This document shows positions 46,081 through 54,610 of a DNA stretch of 64,000 nucleotides, piece after piece. This DNA is from an uncultured Bacteroides sp. (GTDB lineage: Bacteria; Bacteroidota; Bacteroidia; Bacteroidales; Bacteroidaceae). The stretch spans positions 62,001-126,000 of the forward strand of contig CASENM010000027.1 in the NCBI GenBank assembly GCA_949289295.1, read 5' to 3'. Position 1 is the stretch's first letter. Each line of letters starts with the position of its first letter. The notes beneath the pieces were generated by a model, which saw nothing but the letters and a program-made list of their open reading frames with translations, made no database searches and was not told the origin of the DNA. A program made the translations under genes and the position numbers.

Positions 46081-47199
46081 TTAAAGGATATTCCGCATTG
46101 TATTCATTTTCTGCTGTGTCTCTTCCCATTCCGATTCAGCGTCAGAAGAGGGGAGAATGCCTCCGCCTGCATACAGTGTCGCTTCCGTACGGCCGATTTG
46201 CATGCATCTCAGATTGACATACAAAGTGGTTTCTTTTTCAGGGGCAAGCCAGCCGATAATGCCGGAATAATAGCTCCGGTCATAATTTTCCGTGTCGAGG
46301 ATAAACTGGTAGGCATCTTCTTTCGGCAGTCCGCATACGGCTGGCGTAGGATGAAGTTCCTGAAGTATGTCTCCCAGATGGAGGGAATCTTTCAGGGTAA
46401 AATTAAAGTCGGTCTTCAAGTGGACCAGTTGTCCGGCGCGGGCCGTGTACGGGCCTTTTTCTGTCAGTTTCGATCCGAATTTCTTGATGGTTTTGCGGAT
46501 ATATTCGCAGACAAACTCCTGTTCTTCCTGATTTTTCTTGCTCCAGTCGGTGGGCATAGTCTCCCCTTCCATGGGCATGGTTCCCGCCAGCGCTACTGTA
46601 TGCCAGTCTGTCCCGTTTCCGCTGAGAATGATTTCCGGTGTGCTTCCTATCCATGTGCCGCATACGGGTGTGTGGCAAAGTGAAATCATCATCCGCGGAT
46701 AGCTGTTGCAGGCCCTGATGAAGGCGGCCAGGGGGGAGAAACCGTTTGTAAGCGGTTGTGTGCTGTGGCGTGAAAGCACCAGCTTGCGGAATCTCTTTTT
46801 CTGCAATGGAGATATAAAATGATTGAATGTCTGGGTATAGGTTTGTTTTTCGGCCGTTTCATCAGCGGGTGCGGCAGGAAAGGTTTCGCCGGAAGGAACA
46901 GGGCAGGTGTCTGTGGTGCACACATCGTTGAGCGCGCCGGCTATTTCTTCCCAGTCGGATGCTGTCCGGTCGGGGTGGATGAGTATGATAGGATGTTTTT
47001 CAGACGGGTGGAAGGGGGCCATGATGAAGCCTTCTTTTCCGTTCAGGTCTTTTAAGTTCAGTGTCGTTTCCGGTTCTCCGTCTTTTTGGAGTATGAGAAT
47101 GGGTTCGTCTGTCCACGGAAGCCGGTAGAGTGCAAAACTCACATGGCTGCAGGTCAGTTTGTCGATAAAATGGTGTATGGGTGTTTCTGGTATGTTCAT
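46081..47199 (-). CDS. menF: isochorismate synthase
   Basis: The 372-residue protein belongs to the chorismate-binding family: KLVLSRHSTQ, STPEIILSG, GTMPMEGET, the signature YIRKTIKKFGSKL, HLKTDFNF and HPTPAVCGLPK in the C-terminal part. It converts chorismate to isochorismate. I chose the ATG at 47199, which overlaps the stop of the thioesterase gene (ATGA); an upstream frame to 47403 runs through that gene and is spurious. Confidence 0.9.
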   Translation of the reverse strand: MNIPETPIHHFIDKLTCSHVSFALYRLPWTDEPILILQKDGEPETTLNLKDLNGKEGFIMAPFHPSEKHPIILIHPDRTASDWEEIAGALNDVCTTDTCPVPSGETFPAAPADETAEKQTYTQTFNHFISPLQKKRFRKLVLSRHSTQPLTNGFSPLAAFIRACNSYPRMMISLCHTPVCGTWIGSTPEIILSGNGTDWHTVALAGTMPMEGETMPTDWSKKNQEEQEFVCEYIRKTIKKFGSKLTEKGPYTARAGQLVHLKTDFNFTLKDSLHLGDILQELHPTPAVCGLPKEDAYQFILDTENYDRSYYSGIIGWLAPEKETTLYVNLRCMQIGRTEATLYAGGGILPSSDAESEWEETQQKMNTMRNIL

Positions 47200-47621
47200 G
47201 AGTGTTTCTTTACAATTTGGTTGATTATGCGTGCGGTAGAGACCAGTTTCCCTTCCGGACTGGTGATGTCGATGTTCCAGATGTGTGTGGTTCTTCCCCG
47301 GTGGATAAGTGTGCCGGTCGCTTCTACCCAGCTTCCGAAAGGCACCATGCTTACATGGTTGGCACTGACTTGTATGCCACAGGGCATTTGTCCTTCGCTG
47401 CACAAGGGGATGGAACCGTGTCCGGCAACAATTTCCGCCAGTGCCAGCGAAGCTCCTCCGTTCAATATGCCGAAGGGCTGGCAGGTATGTTCGTTGACTG
47501 GCATGGTAGCCTTGACATATCCTTCTTTCATTTCTGTAAAGTGTATGCCCAGATGTTCTCCCATGGAACGGGATAAGTCAGGCCATGTAATTGGGTTAGT
47601 CTCGCTTGTCTGCATATTCAT
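47196..47621 (-). CDS. menI: hotdog-fold thioesterase, probable DHNA-CoA hydrolase
   Basis: A hotdog-fold protein of about 141 residues with the PaaI/YbgC pattern PFGILNGGASLALAEIVAGHG (catalytic region) and HRGRTTHIWNIDI. As the first gene of the men operon it most likely releases DHNA from DHNA-CoA. The annotated ATG at 47621 (MNMQTSETN) fits a promoter -7 box at 47640-47647, which excludes the longer start at 47642. The substrate is inferred from operon position. Confidence 0.78.
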   Translation of the reverse strand: MNMQTSETNPITWPDLSRSMGEHLGIHFTEMKEGYVKATMPVNEHTCQPFGILNGGASLALAEIVAGHGSIPLCSEGQMPCGIQVSANHVSMVPFGSWVEATGTLIHRGRTTHIWNIDITSPEGKLVSTARIINQIVKKHS

Positions 47622-47639
47622 ACAATTGAAATTAATCTG

Positions 47640-47647
47640 CAAAAATA
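47640..47647 (-). promoter_or_regulatory. promoter -7 element of the menaquinone operon
   Basis: On minus the box reads TATTTTTG, 19 bases before the preferred menI ATG, giving a very short 5' leader. Confidence 0.5.
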
Positions 47648-47751
47648 TATAATTTCAGCGAGAATCTGGGGATGTAGTCAAGAAAATATATTCATGTGAA
47701 GTATCGGTATATGGATATATGGATATGGAGAGGGGTAGGGTGAAAGTTGAA

Positions 47752-47792
47752 AAGCAATCCTCTTTGGCTGTTTCCGGAAAAGAGGATTGCTT
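47752..47792 (-). terminator. terminator of the wHTH gene
   Basis: AAGCAATCCTCTTT and AAAGAGGATTGCTT form a perfect 14-base stem, 22 bases downstream of the gene on minus. Confidence 0.75.
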
Positions 47793-47813
47793 CAGATGAC
47801 TGTTTCCATGTGC

Positions 47814-48041
47814 TTACCCGATATAATAATTCAACTCAATGTATAACACATTTTCACCGTCAACCATCGTGTCGTCGATGGCAAGTTTTCCTTCTCTGGC
47901 CAACCAGCCGATTGCAGCGTTGATTTGTCTGTCGGGGAGTCCCGTGAGTTTTTTGATTTCGTTGTAATCCCATCTCCGGTGTTCTCCCTGGAGTAATCTC
48001 CAGATGACACCTGCACTTTCACCGATACTTTGTACGTCCAT
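47814..48041 (-). CDS. winged-helix domain protein (DUF2582-like)
   Basis: A 75-residue protein that looks like one small winged helix: IWRLLQGEHRRWDYNEIKKLTGLPDRQINAAIGWLAREGKL (read as helix 1, NEIKKLTGL, and the recognition helix DRQINAAIGWL), and a short C-terminal strand pair. Such proteins are common in Bacteroidetes and are annotated as DNA-binding. A -7 box (CAAAGATA on plus, 48078-48085) precedes it. The target is unknown. Confidence 0.75.
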   Translation of the reverse strand: MDVQSIGESAGVIWRLLQGEHRRWDYNEIKKLTGLPDRQINAAIGWLAREGKLAIDDTMVDGENVLYIELNYYIG

Positions 48042-48284
48042 AAGCTAAAGTTTTTAAGTTGTTGTGGATACTCCACTCACAAAGATAAAAAATATTTGTG
48101 TTTTTGACAACAGTTGGGAGGGATTATTTTCAGCTTTCCGGAGACGGATTCCTGCTCGGCAGAGTCAGCCGGTAAAGGCTTTGGAGTTTAACTGTGTGCT
48201 GTATGTTTGAAGATATTCTGTTGCCGACCGGGAAAATCCGTTGGCCAAAAATCAGTGTTACAGGTGCATACCGCCCGTGTGATT

Positions 48285-48326
48285 TATGAAAAAAGAAAAC
48301 CGCTGACTGATGGACAGCCGGCGGTT
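48285..48326 (-). terminator. terminator downstream of tRNA-Ala
   Basis: On minus, AACCGC (48321-48326) pairs with GCGGTT (48298-48303), followed by a T-rich tract (complement of AAAAAAGAAAA). Confidence 0.6.
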
Positions 48327-48332
48327 GTTCCG

Positions 48333-48406
48333 TGGAGCATACCGGACTCGAACCGGTCACCTCGACACTGCCAGTGTCGCACTCTAGCCAGATGAGCTAA
48401 TGCCCC
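48333..48406 (-). tRNA. tRNA-Ala (anticodon GGC)
   Basis: On minus the acceptor GGGGCAT pairs with ATGCTCC (one G-U), discriminator A. D arm is AGCTCATCTGGCTAGAG, the anticodon loop CTGGCAG (anticodon GGC) and the T arm ACCGGTTCGAGTCCGGT. Length is 74 bases. Confidence 0.93.
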
Positions 48407-48508
48407 TTTTCAGGCGACAAAGATAGAATGAAAATTTGACATTTTCAACTTTTTCGTTCGTTAAATCGCCGCAAGTCCGTATTTTTGCACAAAATTGAGA
48501 CTGAAATT

Positions 48509-49024
48509 ATGAAACTGGAAATTCGGAAGGCGGCAAGTGGGGATTTGGACTGTCTGATGGAAATATTTGAAAAGGCCCGCCGGTTTATGGCCGGAACCGG
48601 TAATCCGGGCCAGTGGGTGAACGGTTATCCGCAGCGGGAGCTGATGGCCGGTGAGATAGATGCTTCACACTGTTATGTTTGTGTGGCTGGGAACGGGAGA
48701 GTGGTGGCTACTTTCTGCTTCATTCCCGGACCGGACCCTACCTATTCTTATATTGAGGACGGAGCCTGGTTGGACGACCGCCCATATTACGTGATACATC
48801 GTCTGGCTTCCGACGGGAGTTGCAAGGGGGTGGCGGACTTCTGTTTTGACTGGTGCGCCAGGCAATATCCTTGTCTGCGTGCCGACACGCATGCCGACAA
48901 TAAAGTGATGCAGCATATATTGGAGAAAAACGGTTTTGTCCGGTGTGGTATCATTTATCTTAAAAACGGGTCGCCCCGTATTGCTTATCAGAAAAAAATC
49001 TCTGAGGGCGGACGGATTTTTTAA
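48509..49024 (+). CDS. GNAT family N-acetyltransferase
   Basis: A 171-residue protein starting MKLEIRKAASGDLDCLM, a GNAT beta1-alpha1 start, with the GNAT core YYVIHRLASDGSCKGVADF (acetyl-CoA loop SDGSCKGVA) and the HADNKVMQHILEKNGFV helix. The substrate is not evident. Start 48509 was chosen; an upstream frame from 48485 has no better signal. Its stop codon (49022-49024) overlaps the first base of the triple-palindrome element. Confidence 0.85.
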   Translation: MKLEIRKAASGDLDCLMEIFEKARRFMAGTGNPGQWVNGYPQRELMAGEIDASHCYVCVAGNGRVVATFCFIPGPDPTYSYIEDGAWLDDRPYYVIHRLASDGSCKGVADFCFDWCARQYPCLRADTHADNKVMQHILEKNGFVRCGIIYLKNGSPRIAYQKKISEGGRIF

Positions 49025-49083
49025 AACGCTTCGGCGTTTTGGCTGAAACGTCCCGGCGTTTTGATTGAAACGCCGAAGCGTTT
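49024..49083. repeat. triple-palindrome element, copy 3
   Basis: Units AAACGCTTCGGCGTTT (49024), AAACGTCCCGGCGTTT (49046) and AAACGCCGAAGCGTTT (49068), with 6-base linkers TGGCTG and TGATTG. Same 22-base period. Outer units are perfect palindromes. It starts in the stop codon of the acetyltransferase gene. Confidence 0.8.
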
Positions 49084-49154
49084 TCTGAGAAGAGCCTGTC
49101 GCGGACTTTTTAAGAGTCCGGGCTGTTGGATGGAAAAAGTTTTTCACTGAATGA

Positions 49155-49751
49155 ATGAGAAAAATGAAAAGAAAAAAAGATGACTGGGAGATTCCCGAGG
49201 GGGTTGACAGGGTGTTGTTGCATACGTGTTGTGCACCGTGTTCGTCGGCTATCATCGAATGGATGATGGCACATGGCGTACGCCCTACCATTTATTATTG
49301 TAACCCCAACATTTTTCCTGAAGAAGAATACCGTATCCGTAAAGACGAGTGCAGCCGGTATGCCCGTTCGCTGGGACTCGACATTGTGGATGCCGATTAT
49401 GACCATGCGGCATGGCGCGCTCAGATGGAAGGCTTTGAGGATGAGCCGGAACGTGGCGGCCGTTGCCTGAAGTGCTTCAGGATGCGTCTGTTGGATACGG
49501 CACGCTATGCACATGAGCATGGCTTCCGTGTGATAACGACAACCTTGGCCTCATCGCGCTGGAAAAGTCTGGAGCAAATTAATGAAGCGGGGCATTTTGC
49601 CGTTTCTGCCTATCCGGATGTGATCTGGTGGGACCAGAACTGGCGGAAAGGTGGGTTGAGCGAGCGCCGTGCGGCCATCATTAAGGAATATCATTTTTAT
49701 AACCAGCAATATTGCGGCTGTGAGTTCAGTATGCGGAAGTCTGGCGGTTGA
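49155..49751 (+). CDS. queH: epoxyqueuosine reductase QueH
   Basis: The 198-residue protein matches QueH (DUF208): VLLHTCCAPCSSAII, YYCNPNIFPEEEY, GGRCLKCFRMRLLDTA and a C-terminal QYCGCEFS, giving the cysteines of the Fe-S and redox sites. It reduces epoxyqueuosine in tRNA to queuosine. The start may be 49155 or the internal ATG at 49164. queE and queD at 34-35 kb supply earlier steps of the same pathway. Confidence 0.92.
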   Translation: MRKMKRKKDDWEIPEGVDRVLLHTCCAPCSSAIIEWMMAHGVRPTIYYCNPNIFPEEEYRIRKDECSRYARSLGLDIVDADYDHAAWRAQMEGFEDEPERGGRCLKCFRMRLLDTARYAHEHGFRVITTTLASSRWKSLEQINEAGHFAVSAYPDVIWWDQNWRKGGLSERRAAIIKEYHFYNQQYCGCEFSMRKSGG

Positions 49752-49761
49752 GTCCGCCCTT

Positions 49762-50505
49762 TCATTCCGGTTTGGGATTATGCTGTTGTGCGGCGGGCTG
49801 TTTTTCTGAAGGCAGATTTTGCGGAACCCGGCTTTTGTCGGCCTGGGCCGCCGCCGCGGTGTCAGATTTCAGCGGAACCGTATTTTCCTTATAGGCTGCG
49901 AAACCTTTCACTTTTACCCGTTCTTTCTTTTCTTCCTCATTGATTTCTTCCGTACCGAGCTGGTTCATGTTGTCCTTGATGAAATTATGGATGTCGAAGA
50001 AAAAGTCGAGCAACATTTTCAGATGTTCCTCCAGTTCTCCCTCGTTCGGCGAGAAATAAGTGTGGCAGTGGGAGTGAAGTCCCACGGTCTTTCCGTCTTC
50101 ATCCAGCATATATACGGTGGTCACAATTGATTTCACGTTGGCCAGATTGATTATTTCCTTGAGGAACGGAAAAGCCTCGTTGTCTGTATTGATGCATCCC
50201 CACCATGGATTCCAGATCATGATGAAGCGGTTTTCTTCTTCGGAGGCGATGTAGAAGTCGTCGCCCTGATATTTGAAGCAGATATGGTCTTCCTCATTCG
50301 TTTCCGGCTGGCAGCCTATTTTCTTCAGTGTGCTGATGACCAGCTCTTTGGTACTCACTTCATCCAGCTCGTCTTTGGTCATTCGTTCGATATATTCCAG
50401 CCGCTTGCGCCGTTTGTTCAGAAAATGCAGGGCAAACAGTATTACAGGCCATAGTGCGAGTGCGATGACGGCTATCAGAAGGGTAATTTCGCTAAGATTT
50501 GTCAT
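49762..50505 (-). CDS. membrane-anchored hypothetical protein
   Basis: A 247-residue protein with one N-terminal TM helix (TLLIAVIALALWPVILFALHFL, about 8-29), a soluble domain of about 130 residues with WNPWWGCINTDNEAFPFLKEI, and a low-complexity C-terminal tail rich in Ala, Gln, Lys and Pro. The core is reminiscent of YbjN-like folds but the match is weak. It converges with queH and diverges from the DUF4251 gene. The function is unknown. Confidence 0.6.
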   Translation of the reverse strand: MTNLSEITLLIAVIALALWPVILFALHFLNKRRKRLEYIERMTKDELDEVSTKELVISTLKKIGCQPETNEEDHICFKYQGDDFYIASEEENRFIMIWNPWWGCINTDNEAFPFLKEIINLANVKSIVTTVYMLDEDGKTVGLHSHCHTYFSPNEGELEEHLKMLLDFFFDIHNFIKDNMNQLGTEEINEEEKKERVKVKGFAAYKENTVPLKSDTAAAAQADKSRVPQNLPSEKQPAAQQHNPKPE

Positions 50506-50667
50506 GGCTTCGGATGATTAAAAGGTGACACAAACGGTTCGTTCAAACTTTCAGCTTAAAGGTAAGAAAAAAATCGCAGACGTAACATCTGTTAGCTTTT
50601 TTTAATTGGTCGGAATGCAGTAAAATCTTTTTTTATTTGTTTTACAGGTAAAAAGATAAAACTTGAA

Positions 50668-51222
50668 GTGATGAAAAAGATTTTCTTTATGATGTTCGCT
50701 CTGCTGTTTGCTATGGGGAACATCCAGGCTCAGGACAATAAGGAGCTGACTAAGGCTGAAAAGAAGGCTCTGCAGGAGAAACTCGACAGCTTGCAGTATG
50801 CCGAGGCGGTGGAAGCCGTTGAGGCGAAAAAGTTTACGCTTGAAGCCGATCAGGTGGTCTTTAAGTATGGACAGACGGCATACGTTTCGTCGAACACGAA
50901 CTTTGTATCGGTGGATGGGAATGAAGCTGTCGTTCAGGTAGCGTTCAACATCCCTGTTTCGGGACCGAACGGTATAGGCGGAGTTACTGTGGACGGGAAA
51001 GTGTCCGGCTATGAAGTCAAGGAAGACAAAAAGGGAAACCTGTCTTTGACGATGAATGTGATGGGAACAGGAATTTCTGCCCGTATTGACATCCGTATGG
51101 CGAAAGGGACCAACCGTGCATCGGTAACAATCGTACCGAATTTCAATTCAAACCGTCTGACATTGAATGGGGTGGTTCTTCCCTTGGCAAGGAGCAATGT
51201 GTTCAAGGGAAGTTCTCTCTAA
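50668..51222 (+). CDS. DUF4251 domain protein, exported
   Basis: The 184-residue protein has a signal peptide (MMKKIFFMMFALLFAMGNIQAQ) and a single DUF4251-type domain (FTLEADQVVFKYGQTAYVSS ... TVTIVPNFNSNRLT pattern). It is periplasmic or outer-membrane attached. It heads a run of three envelope genes, with the next start 41 bases downstream. Bacteroides-specific family with no known role. Confidence 0.8.
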   Translation: MMKKIFFMMFALLFAMGNIQAQDNKELTKAEKKALQEKLDSLQYAEAVEAVEAKKFTLEADQVVFKYGQTAYVSSNTNFVSVDGNEAVVQVAFNIPVSGPNGIGGVTVDGKVSGYEVKEDKKGNLSLTMNVMGTGISARIDIRMAKGTNRASVTIVPNFNSNRLTLNGVVLPLARSNVFKGSSL

Positions 51223-51263
51223 TGATTGTGTAACAGAAAAATAAAAAAAGAAGACAATTGAGT

Positions 51264-51884
51264 ATGAAAAAGTTATTGTTCCTGGCATGTGCGGCGTTGG
51301 TGATGTCGTCATGCGAAAAAGACCCTGACATGGGTGAACTTGAGGCTAATCTGGCTGTCTATACTGATTATGACAGCAGTGCCGATTTCGGTTCCAGACA
51401 GACTTATTTTTTGCCCGACAGCATCTTGGAGGCGGGAAGCCGTCATGCCACTTACTGGAAGGATGAGAATGCACAGGCTATTCTGGGCAGAGTGGAGGCT
51501 CAGATGGACAGCCGGGGCTATTCGCGTATAACAGATGCCGAAAAGCGGTCGGAGGCTGATTTGGGCGTACAGGTTTCCTATGTGTCGCAAACCACTCATA
51601 TAGTGACCGGAGGATATTTCGGCGGATGGTGGGACTTCGGCTTCTGGGGGCCGTGGAGCGGATGGTATTATCCGTATCCGGTAAGCTATTCGTATGACAC
51701 GAACACACTGGTTGTGGAAATTGTTGACTTGAAAGGGGCCGACGGCACAGACACCTCCAAGTTGCCGGTAATATGGTATGCCAATGCTTCCGGATTTGAT
51801 TTTGGGGGACGCTATAATCAGCAGTTGCTGGAAGGGGCGGTTGACCAGGCTTTCAGCCAGTCGCCTTATGTAAAAGCCAATTAA
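51264..51884 (+). CDS. DUF4136 lipoprotein
   Basis: The 206-residue protein is a lipoprotein by its signal peptide (MKKLLFLACAALVMSSCEKD, lipobox M-S-S-C) and has a DUF4136 pattern: YTDYDSSADFGSRQTY, VSYVSQTTHIVTGG with a WWDFGFWGPWSGWYYPYP stretch, and NTLVVEIVDLKG. A start two codons earlier is possible. It lies between two other envelope genes. Function unknown. Confidence 0.82.
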   Translation: MKKLLFLACAALVMSSCEKDPDMGELEANLAVYTDYDSSADFGSRQTYFLPDSILEAGSRHATYWKDENAQAILGRVEAQMDSRGYSRITDAEKRSEADLGVQVSYVSQTTHIVTGGYFGGWWDFGFWGPWSGWYYPYPVSYSYDTNTLVVEIVDLKGADGTDTSKLPVIWYANASGFDFGGRYNQQLLEGAVDQAFSQSPYVKAN

Positions 51885-51904
51885 AAAGAGAGGAGGATAT
51901 TTGT

Positions 51905-52540
51905 ATGAAAACAATGAATGATAGATTGATCAAGAAAACGCTTCTGGCGTGTGTGATGTTTTTAGGGCTGTCGGTGCAGGGCTTTGCGCAATGGGATGCC
52001 AGCAAGATGGATCTGAAGATAGACTGGCAGATGAATGCTCCCTTTTCTACGGATTTTGCCGACAAGATCAGCGGATGGGGTATGAATTATGAGCTTTCTT
52101 ATCGGATTACTCCCCGTTGGGAAGCGGGTGTGTTTGCTTCATTCCATAGCAATCACCAGTATGTGGCGCGCCAGACACTAAGCCTGTCTCCCACCGAATC
52201 GCTGACTACCGACCAGCAACGCTCAGCTTTCCAGATTCCGTTCGGCTTGACTGCGGCATTCAATCTTTCGACTCATAAGTATTGCCGGCCCTATATCGGC
52301 GGCAAGGTCGGAACCATGTTTGCCCGCAATACGACGTATTACGCGTCGCGAGGGGTATATGACAAGGCATGGGGATTCTATGTGTCGCCCGAGATTGGTC
52401 TGAAAATATATCCTACCGGAAAGCATTGGGGATTCCACGTAGCCGGATATTACAGTTATGCCACTAACCGGACCCAGACACTGACTGGCGATGTGGACGG
52501 CCAGAACAATGTGGGTTTCCGTCTGGGTGTGATATTCTGA
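51905..52540 (+). CDS. small outer-membrane beta-barrel protein
   Basis: The 211-residue protein has a signal peptide (LACVMFLGLSVQGFAQ) and alternating strands typical of an 8-10 strand barrel (SYRITPRWEAGVFASF, FGLTAAFNLSTH, NVGFRLGVIF), ending in Phe. It resembles opacity/OmpW-like barrels. It follows the DUF4136 gene by 20 bases, and all three probably form an operon. Confidence 0.75.
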   Translation: MKTMNDRLIKKTLLACVMFLGLSVQGFAQWDASKMDLKIDWQMNAPFSTDFADKISGWGMNYELSYRITPRWEAGVFASFHSNHQYVARQTLSLSPTESLTTDQQRSAFQIPFGLTAAFNLSTHKYCRPYIGGKVGTMFARNTTYYASRGVYDKAWGFYVSPEIGLKIYPTGKHWGFHVAGYYSYATNRTQTLTGDVDGQNNVGFRLGVIF

Positions 52541-52559
52541 GATTGTTCTGAATGAGTGG

Positions 52560-52626
52560 ATGCGGAAGCACAGAGAGCATAATGATTTTGTGAGGAGCAA
52601 ATTATAAACCTCTGTGGTTCCGCATT
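52560..52626 (+). terminator. terminator after the barrel gene
   Basis: ATGCGGAAGCACAGAG and CTCTGTGGTTCCGCAT (one mismatch) followed by TCTTGTTTTT. Its CACAGAG stem recalls the one at 4713. Confidence 0.7.
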
Positions 52627-52650
52627 CTTGTTTTTGGATTCGTATAAATA

Positions 52651-52680
52651 AAAAAGGACACTCAACGATGAGCGCCCTTT
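52651..52680 (-). terminator. terminator of the tRNA-Glu pair
   Basis: An AAAAGG...CCCTTTT hairpin with a bulged stem, just downstream of the second tRNA on minus. Confidence 0.5.
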
Positions 52681-52684
52681 TCCG

Positions 52685-52756
52685 TAGCCCGTGGGAGAAT
52701 CGAACTCCCCTTTCAAGAATGAAAATCTTGCGTCCTAACCGATAGACGAACGGGCC
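52685..52756 (-). tRNA. tRNA-Glu (anticodon UUC), downstream copy
   Basis: On minus GGCCCGT pairs with ACGGGCT (first pair G-U), discriminator A; anticodon loop TTTCATT (anticodon TTC); T arm GGGAGTTCGATTCTCC. Length 72 bases. It is identical to the copy at 52801. Confidence 0.93.
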
Positions 52757-52800
52757 ATCCTTTGTTTGCCACTGATACTGTCAGTTGGCTTTTGTTTTGG

Positions 52801-52872
52801 TAGCCCGTGGGAGAATCGAACTCCCCTTTCAAGAATGAAAATCTTGCGTCCTAACCGATAGACGAACGGGCC
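52801..52872 (-). tRNA. tRNA-Glu (anticodon UUC), promoter-proximal copy
   Basis: Identical in every base to 52685-52756, and flanked by the same ATCCTTTGTTTG sequence on its 5' side, so the pair arose by tandem duplication of the gene plus flank. Confidence 0.93.
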
Positions 52873-52911
52873 ATCCTTTGTTTGTGATGAAGTGTTTTTC
52901 AATCACGGGTG

Positions 52912-52942
52912 CAAAGGTACGGATTATTTTTAAATTTGCAAG
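52912..52942 (-). promoter_or_regulatory. promoter of the tRNA-Glu pair
   Basis: On minus, a -33-like CTTG (52939-52942), 19 bases and TACCTTTG (52912-52919). The region closely resembles the tRNA-Ser promoter. Confidence 0.7.
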
Positions 52943-52967
52943 CGTTTCGGGAATAAAAAATGAAAAA

Positions 52968-53015
52968 AAGCATCTTTGTATCCTTCCTGTAGAGGTTCGG
53001 AAAACAAAGATGCTT
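52968..53015 (-). terminator. terminator of trpB2
   Basis: AAGCATCTTTGT and ACAAAGATGCTT form a perfect 12-base stem, with seven T residues next on minus, 26 bases after the trpB2 stop. Confidence 0.85.
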
Positions 53016-53040
53016 GGTTAAATCTCTTGTTATTAGAATC

Positions 53041-54405
53041 TTATACTTGAGGTACGTCTTTCAAGCTTTTTTCGATTTCTTCTTCCGGCAAAGTGTAATT
53101 GGTCAGATTTCCTGACAGATACTGATCGTATGCACTCATGTCGATGAGTCCGTGACCGGACAAGTTGAACAGGATAATTTTTTCTTCTCCCGTTTCTTTA
53201 CACTTGTTTGCTTCTTTGATGGCTGCAGTGATTGCATGGCACGATTCGGGCGCCGGAATGATGCCTTCCGCACGTGCAAACAGGCATCCGCTTTCGAAGC
53301 TTTCCAATTGTTGGATATCTACAGCTTCCATCAAGCCGTCTTTCAGCAGTTGGGAGACGATGACACCGGCCCCGTGATAACGCAGGCCGCCCGCATGGAT
53401 GTTGGCCGGAGTGAAGTTGTGTCCGAGCGTGAACATAGGTAACAAAGGGGTGTAGCCGGCTTCATCGCCGTAGTCATATTCAAATTTTCCTCGCGTCAAT
53501 TTAGGACATGAAGCCGGTTCGGCGGCGACATATCGGGTTTTTTTGCCTTCCAGAATAGTGTGCCGCATGAATGGGAAGGCGATACCTCCAAAGTTGGAGC
53601 CACCTCCGAAACAGCCGATGATGATGTCCGGATATTCGCCGGCCATTTCCATCTGTTTTTCCGCTTCCAGTCCGATGATGGTCTGGTGAAGGGCTACATG
53701 GCTTAATACGGAACCAAGTGTATATTTGCAGTTGGGGGTGGTGCGTGCCAGTTCTATAGCCTCAGAAATGGCAGTTCCCAACGAACCCTGATGGTTGGGA
53801 TACTTGGTCAGGATATCTTTTCCTGCACGTGTAGACATTGACGGAGAAGGGGTGACCTGTGCTCCGAAAGTTTGCATGATGCTACGCCGGTAAGGCTTCT
53901 GTTCATAGCTGATTTTTACCTGATAGACGGCAGCTTCCAGCCCGAATACTTTGGCAGCATAAGCCAATGCCGCTCCCCACTGTCCGGCTCCCGTTTCGGT
54001 GGTGATGTTTGTCACCCCTTCCTGTTTGCAATAGTATGCTTGTGCCAATGCGGAGTTCAGCTTGTGGGATCCGATAGGGCTGACGCTTTCATTCTTGAAA
54101 TAAATATGTGCCGGTGTATCCAATGCCTTTTCCAGTCCATAGGCTCTTACCAATGGTGTACTGCGGTAGTATTTATACATTTCGCGTACCGTTTCCGGTA
54201 TTTCAATCCATGTGTCAGTTTGGTTCAGTTCCTGCTGGCAGAGCTCTTTGGCAAAAATCGGATAAAGGTCTTCCGGTTTGAGAGGTTGTTTTGTGGCCGG
54301 GTTCAAAGGCGGCATGGGTTTGTTTTTCATGTCGGCCTGAATGTTGTACCAGTATCTGGGTATTTCGTCTTCCGGCAAAATAAATCTTTTCTGTTTATTA
54401 CTCAT
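53041..54405 (-). CDS. trpB: TrpB2-type tryptophan synthase beta chain
   Basis: The 454-residue protein is a PLP enzyme of the TrpB2 branch: the PLP-lysine motif is GSHKLNSALAQA, ETGAGQWG is intact, and the glycine loop is CFGGGSNFGG. The N-terminal extension (residues 1-75) is typical of TrpB2. It joins indole and serine to make tryptophan; there is no trpA beside it, so it may use free indole. I chose the ATG at 54405 (MSNKQKRFIL); the upstream frame to 54528 lacks homology. Confidence 0.9.
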   Translation of the reverse strand: MSNKQKRFILPEDEIPRYWYNIQADMKNKPMPPLNPATKQPLKPEDLYPIFAKELCQQELNQTDTWIEIPETVREMYKYYRSTPLVRAYGLEKALDTPAHIYFKNESVSPIGSHKLNSALAQAYYCKQEGVTNITTETGAGQWGAALAYAAKVFGLEAAVYQVKISYEQKPYRRSIMQTFGAQVTPSPSMSTRAGKDILTKYPNHQGSLGTAISEAIELARTTPNCKYTLGSVLSHVALHQTIIGLEAEKQMEMAGEYPDIIIGCFGGGSNFGGIAFPFMRHTILEGKKTRYVAAEPASCPKLTRGKFEYDYGDEAGYTPLLPMFTLGHNFTPANIHAGGLRYHGAGVIVSQLLKDGLMEAVDIQQLESFESGCLFARAEGIIPAPESCHAITAAIKEANKCKETGEEKIILFNLSGHGLIDMSAYDQYLSGNLTNYTLPEEEIEKSLKDVPQV

Positions 54406-54574
54406 ATTTGCTGTCAAATTTATAGTTTCTGCCAAAAATATGGAAATAAATGATAACAGGCAACAGATTTTGTCTTTTTCTTTGTTTGGGTTGCCGAAAA
54501 AGTGCGGATATGTTAAAAAAACATACATCCGGCAGGAAAAAAGTCGGAAAGGGATGTATTCCGGCGGTTATGCG

Positions 54575-54582
54575 TATTTTTG
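54575..54582 (+). promoter_or_regulatory. promoter -7 element of the Ktr operon
   Basis: TATTTTTG, 28 bases before the ATG of the potassium transporter. Confidence 0.45.
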
Positions 54583-54610
54583 CCGGACAATCACATTGTA
54601 TATAGCTTGT

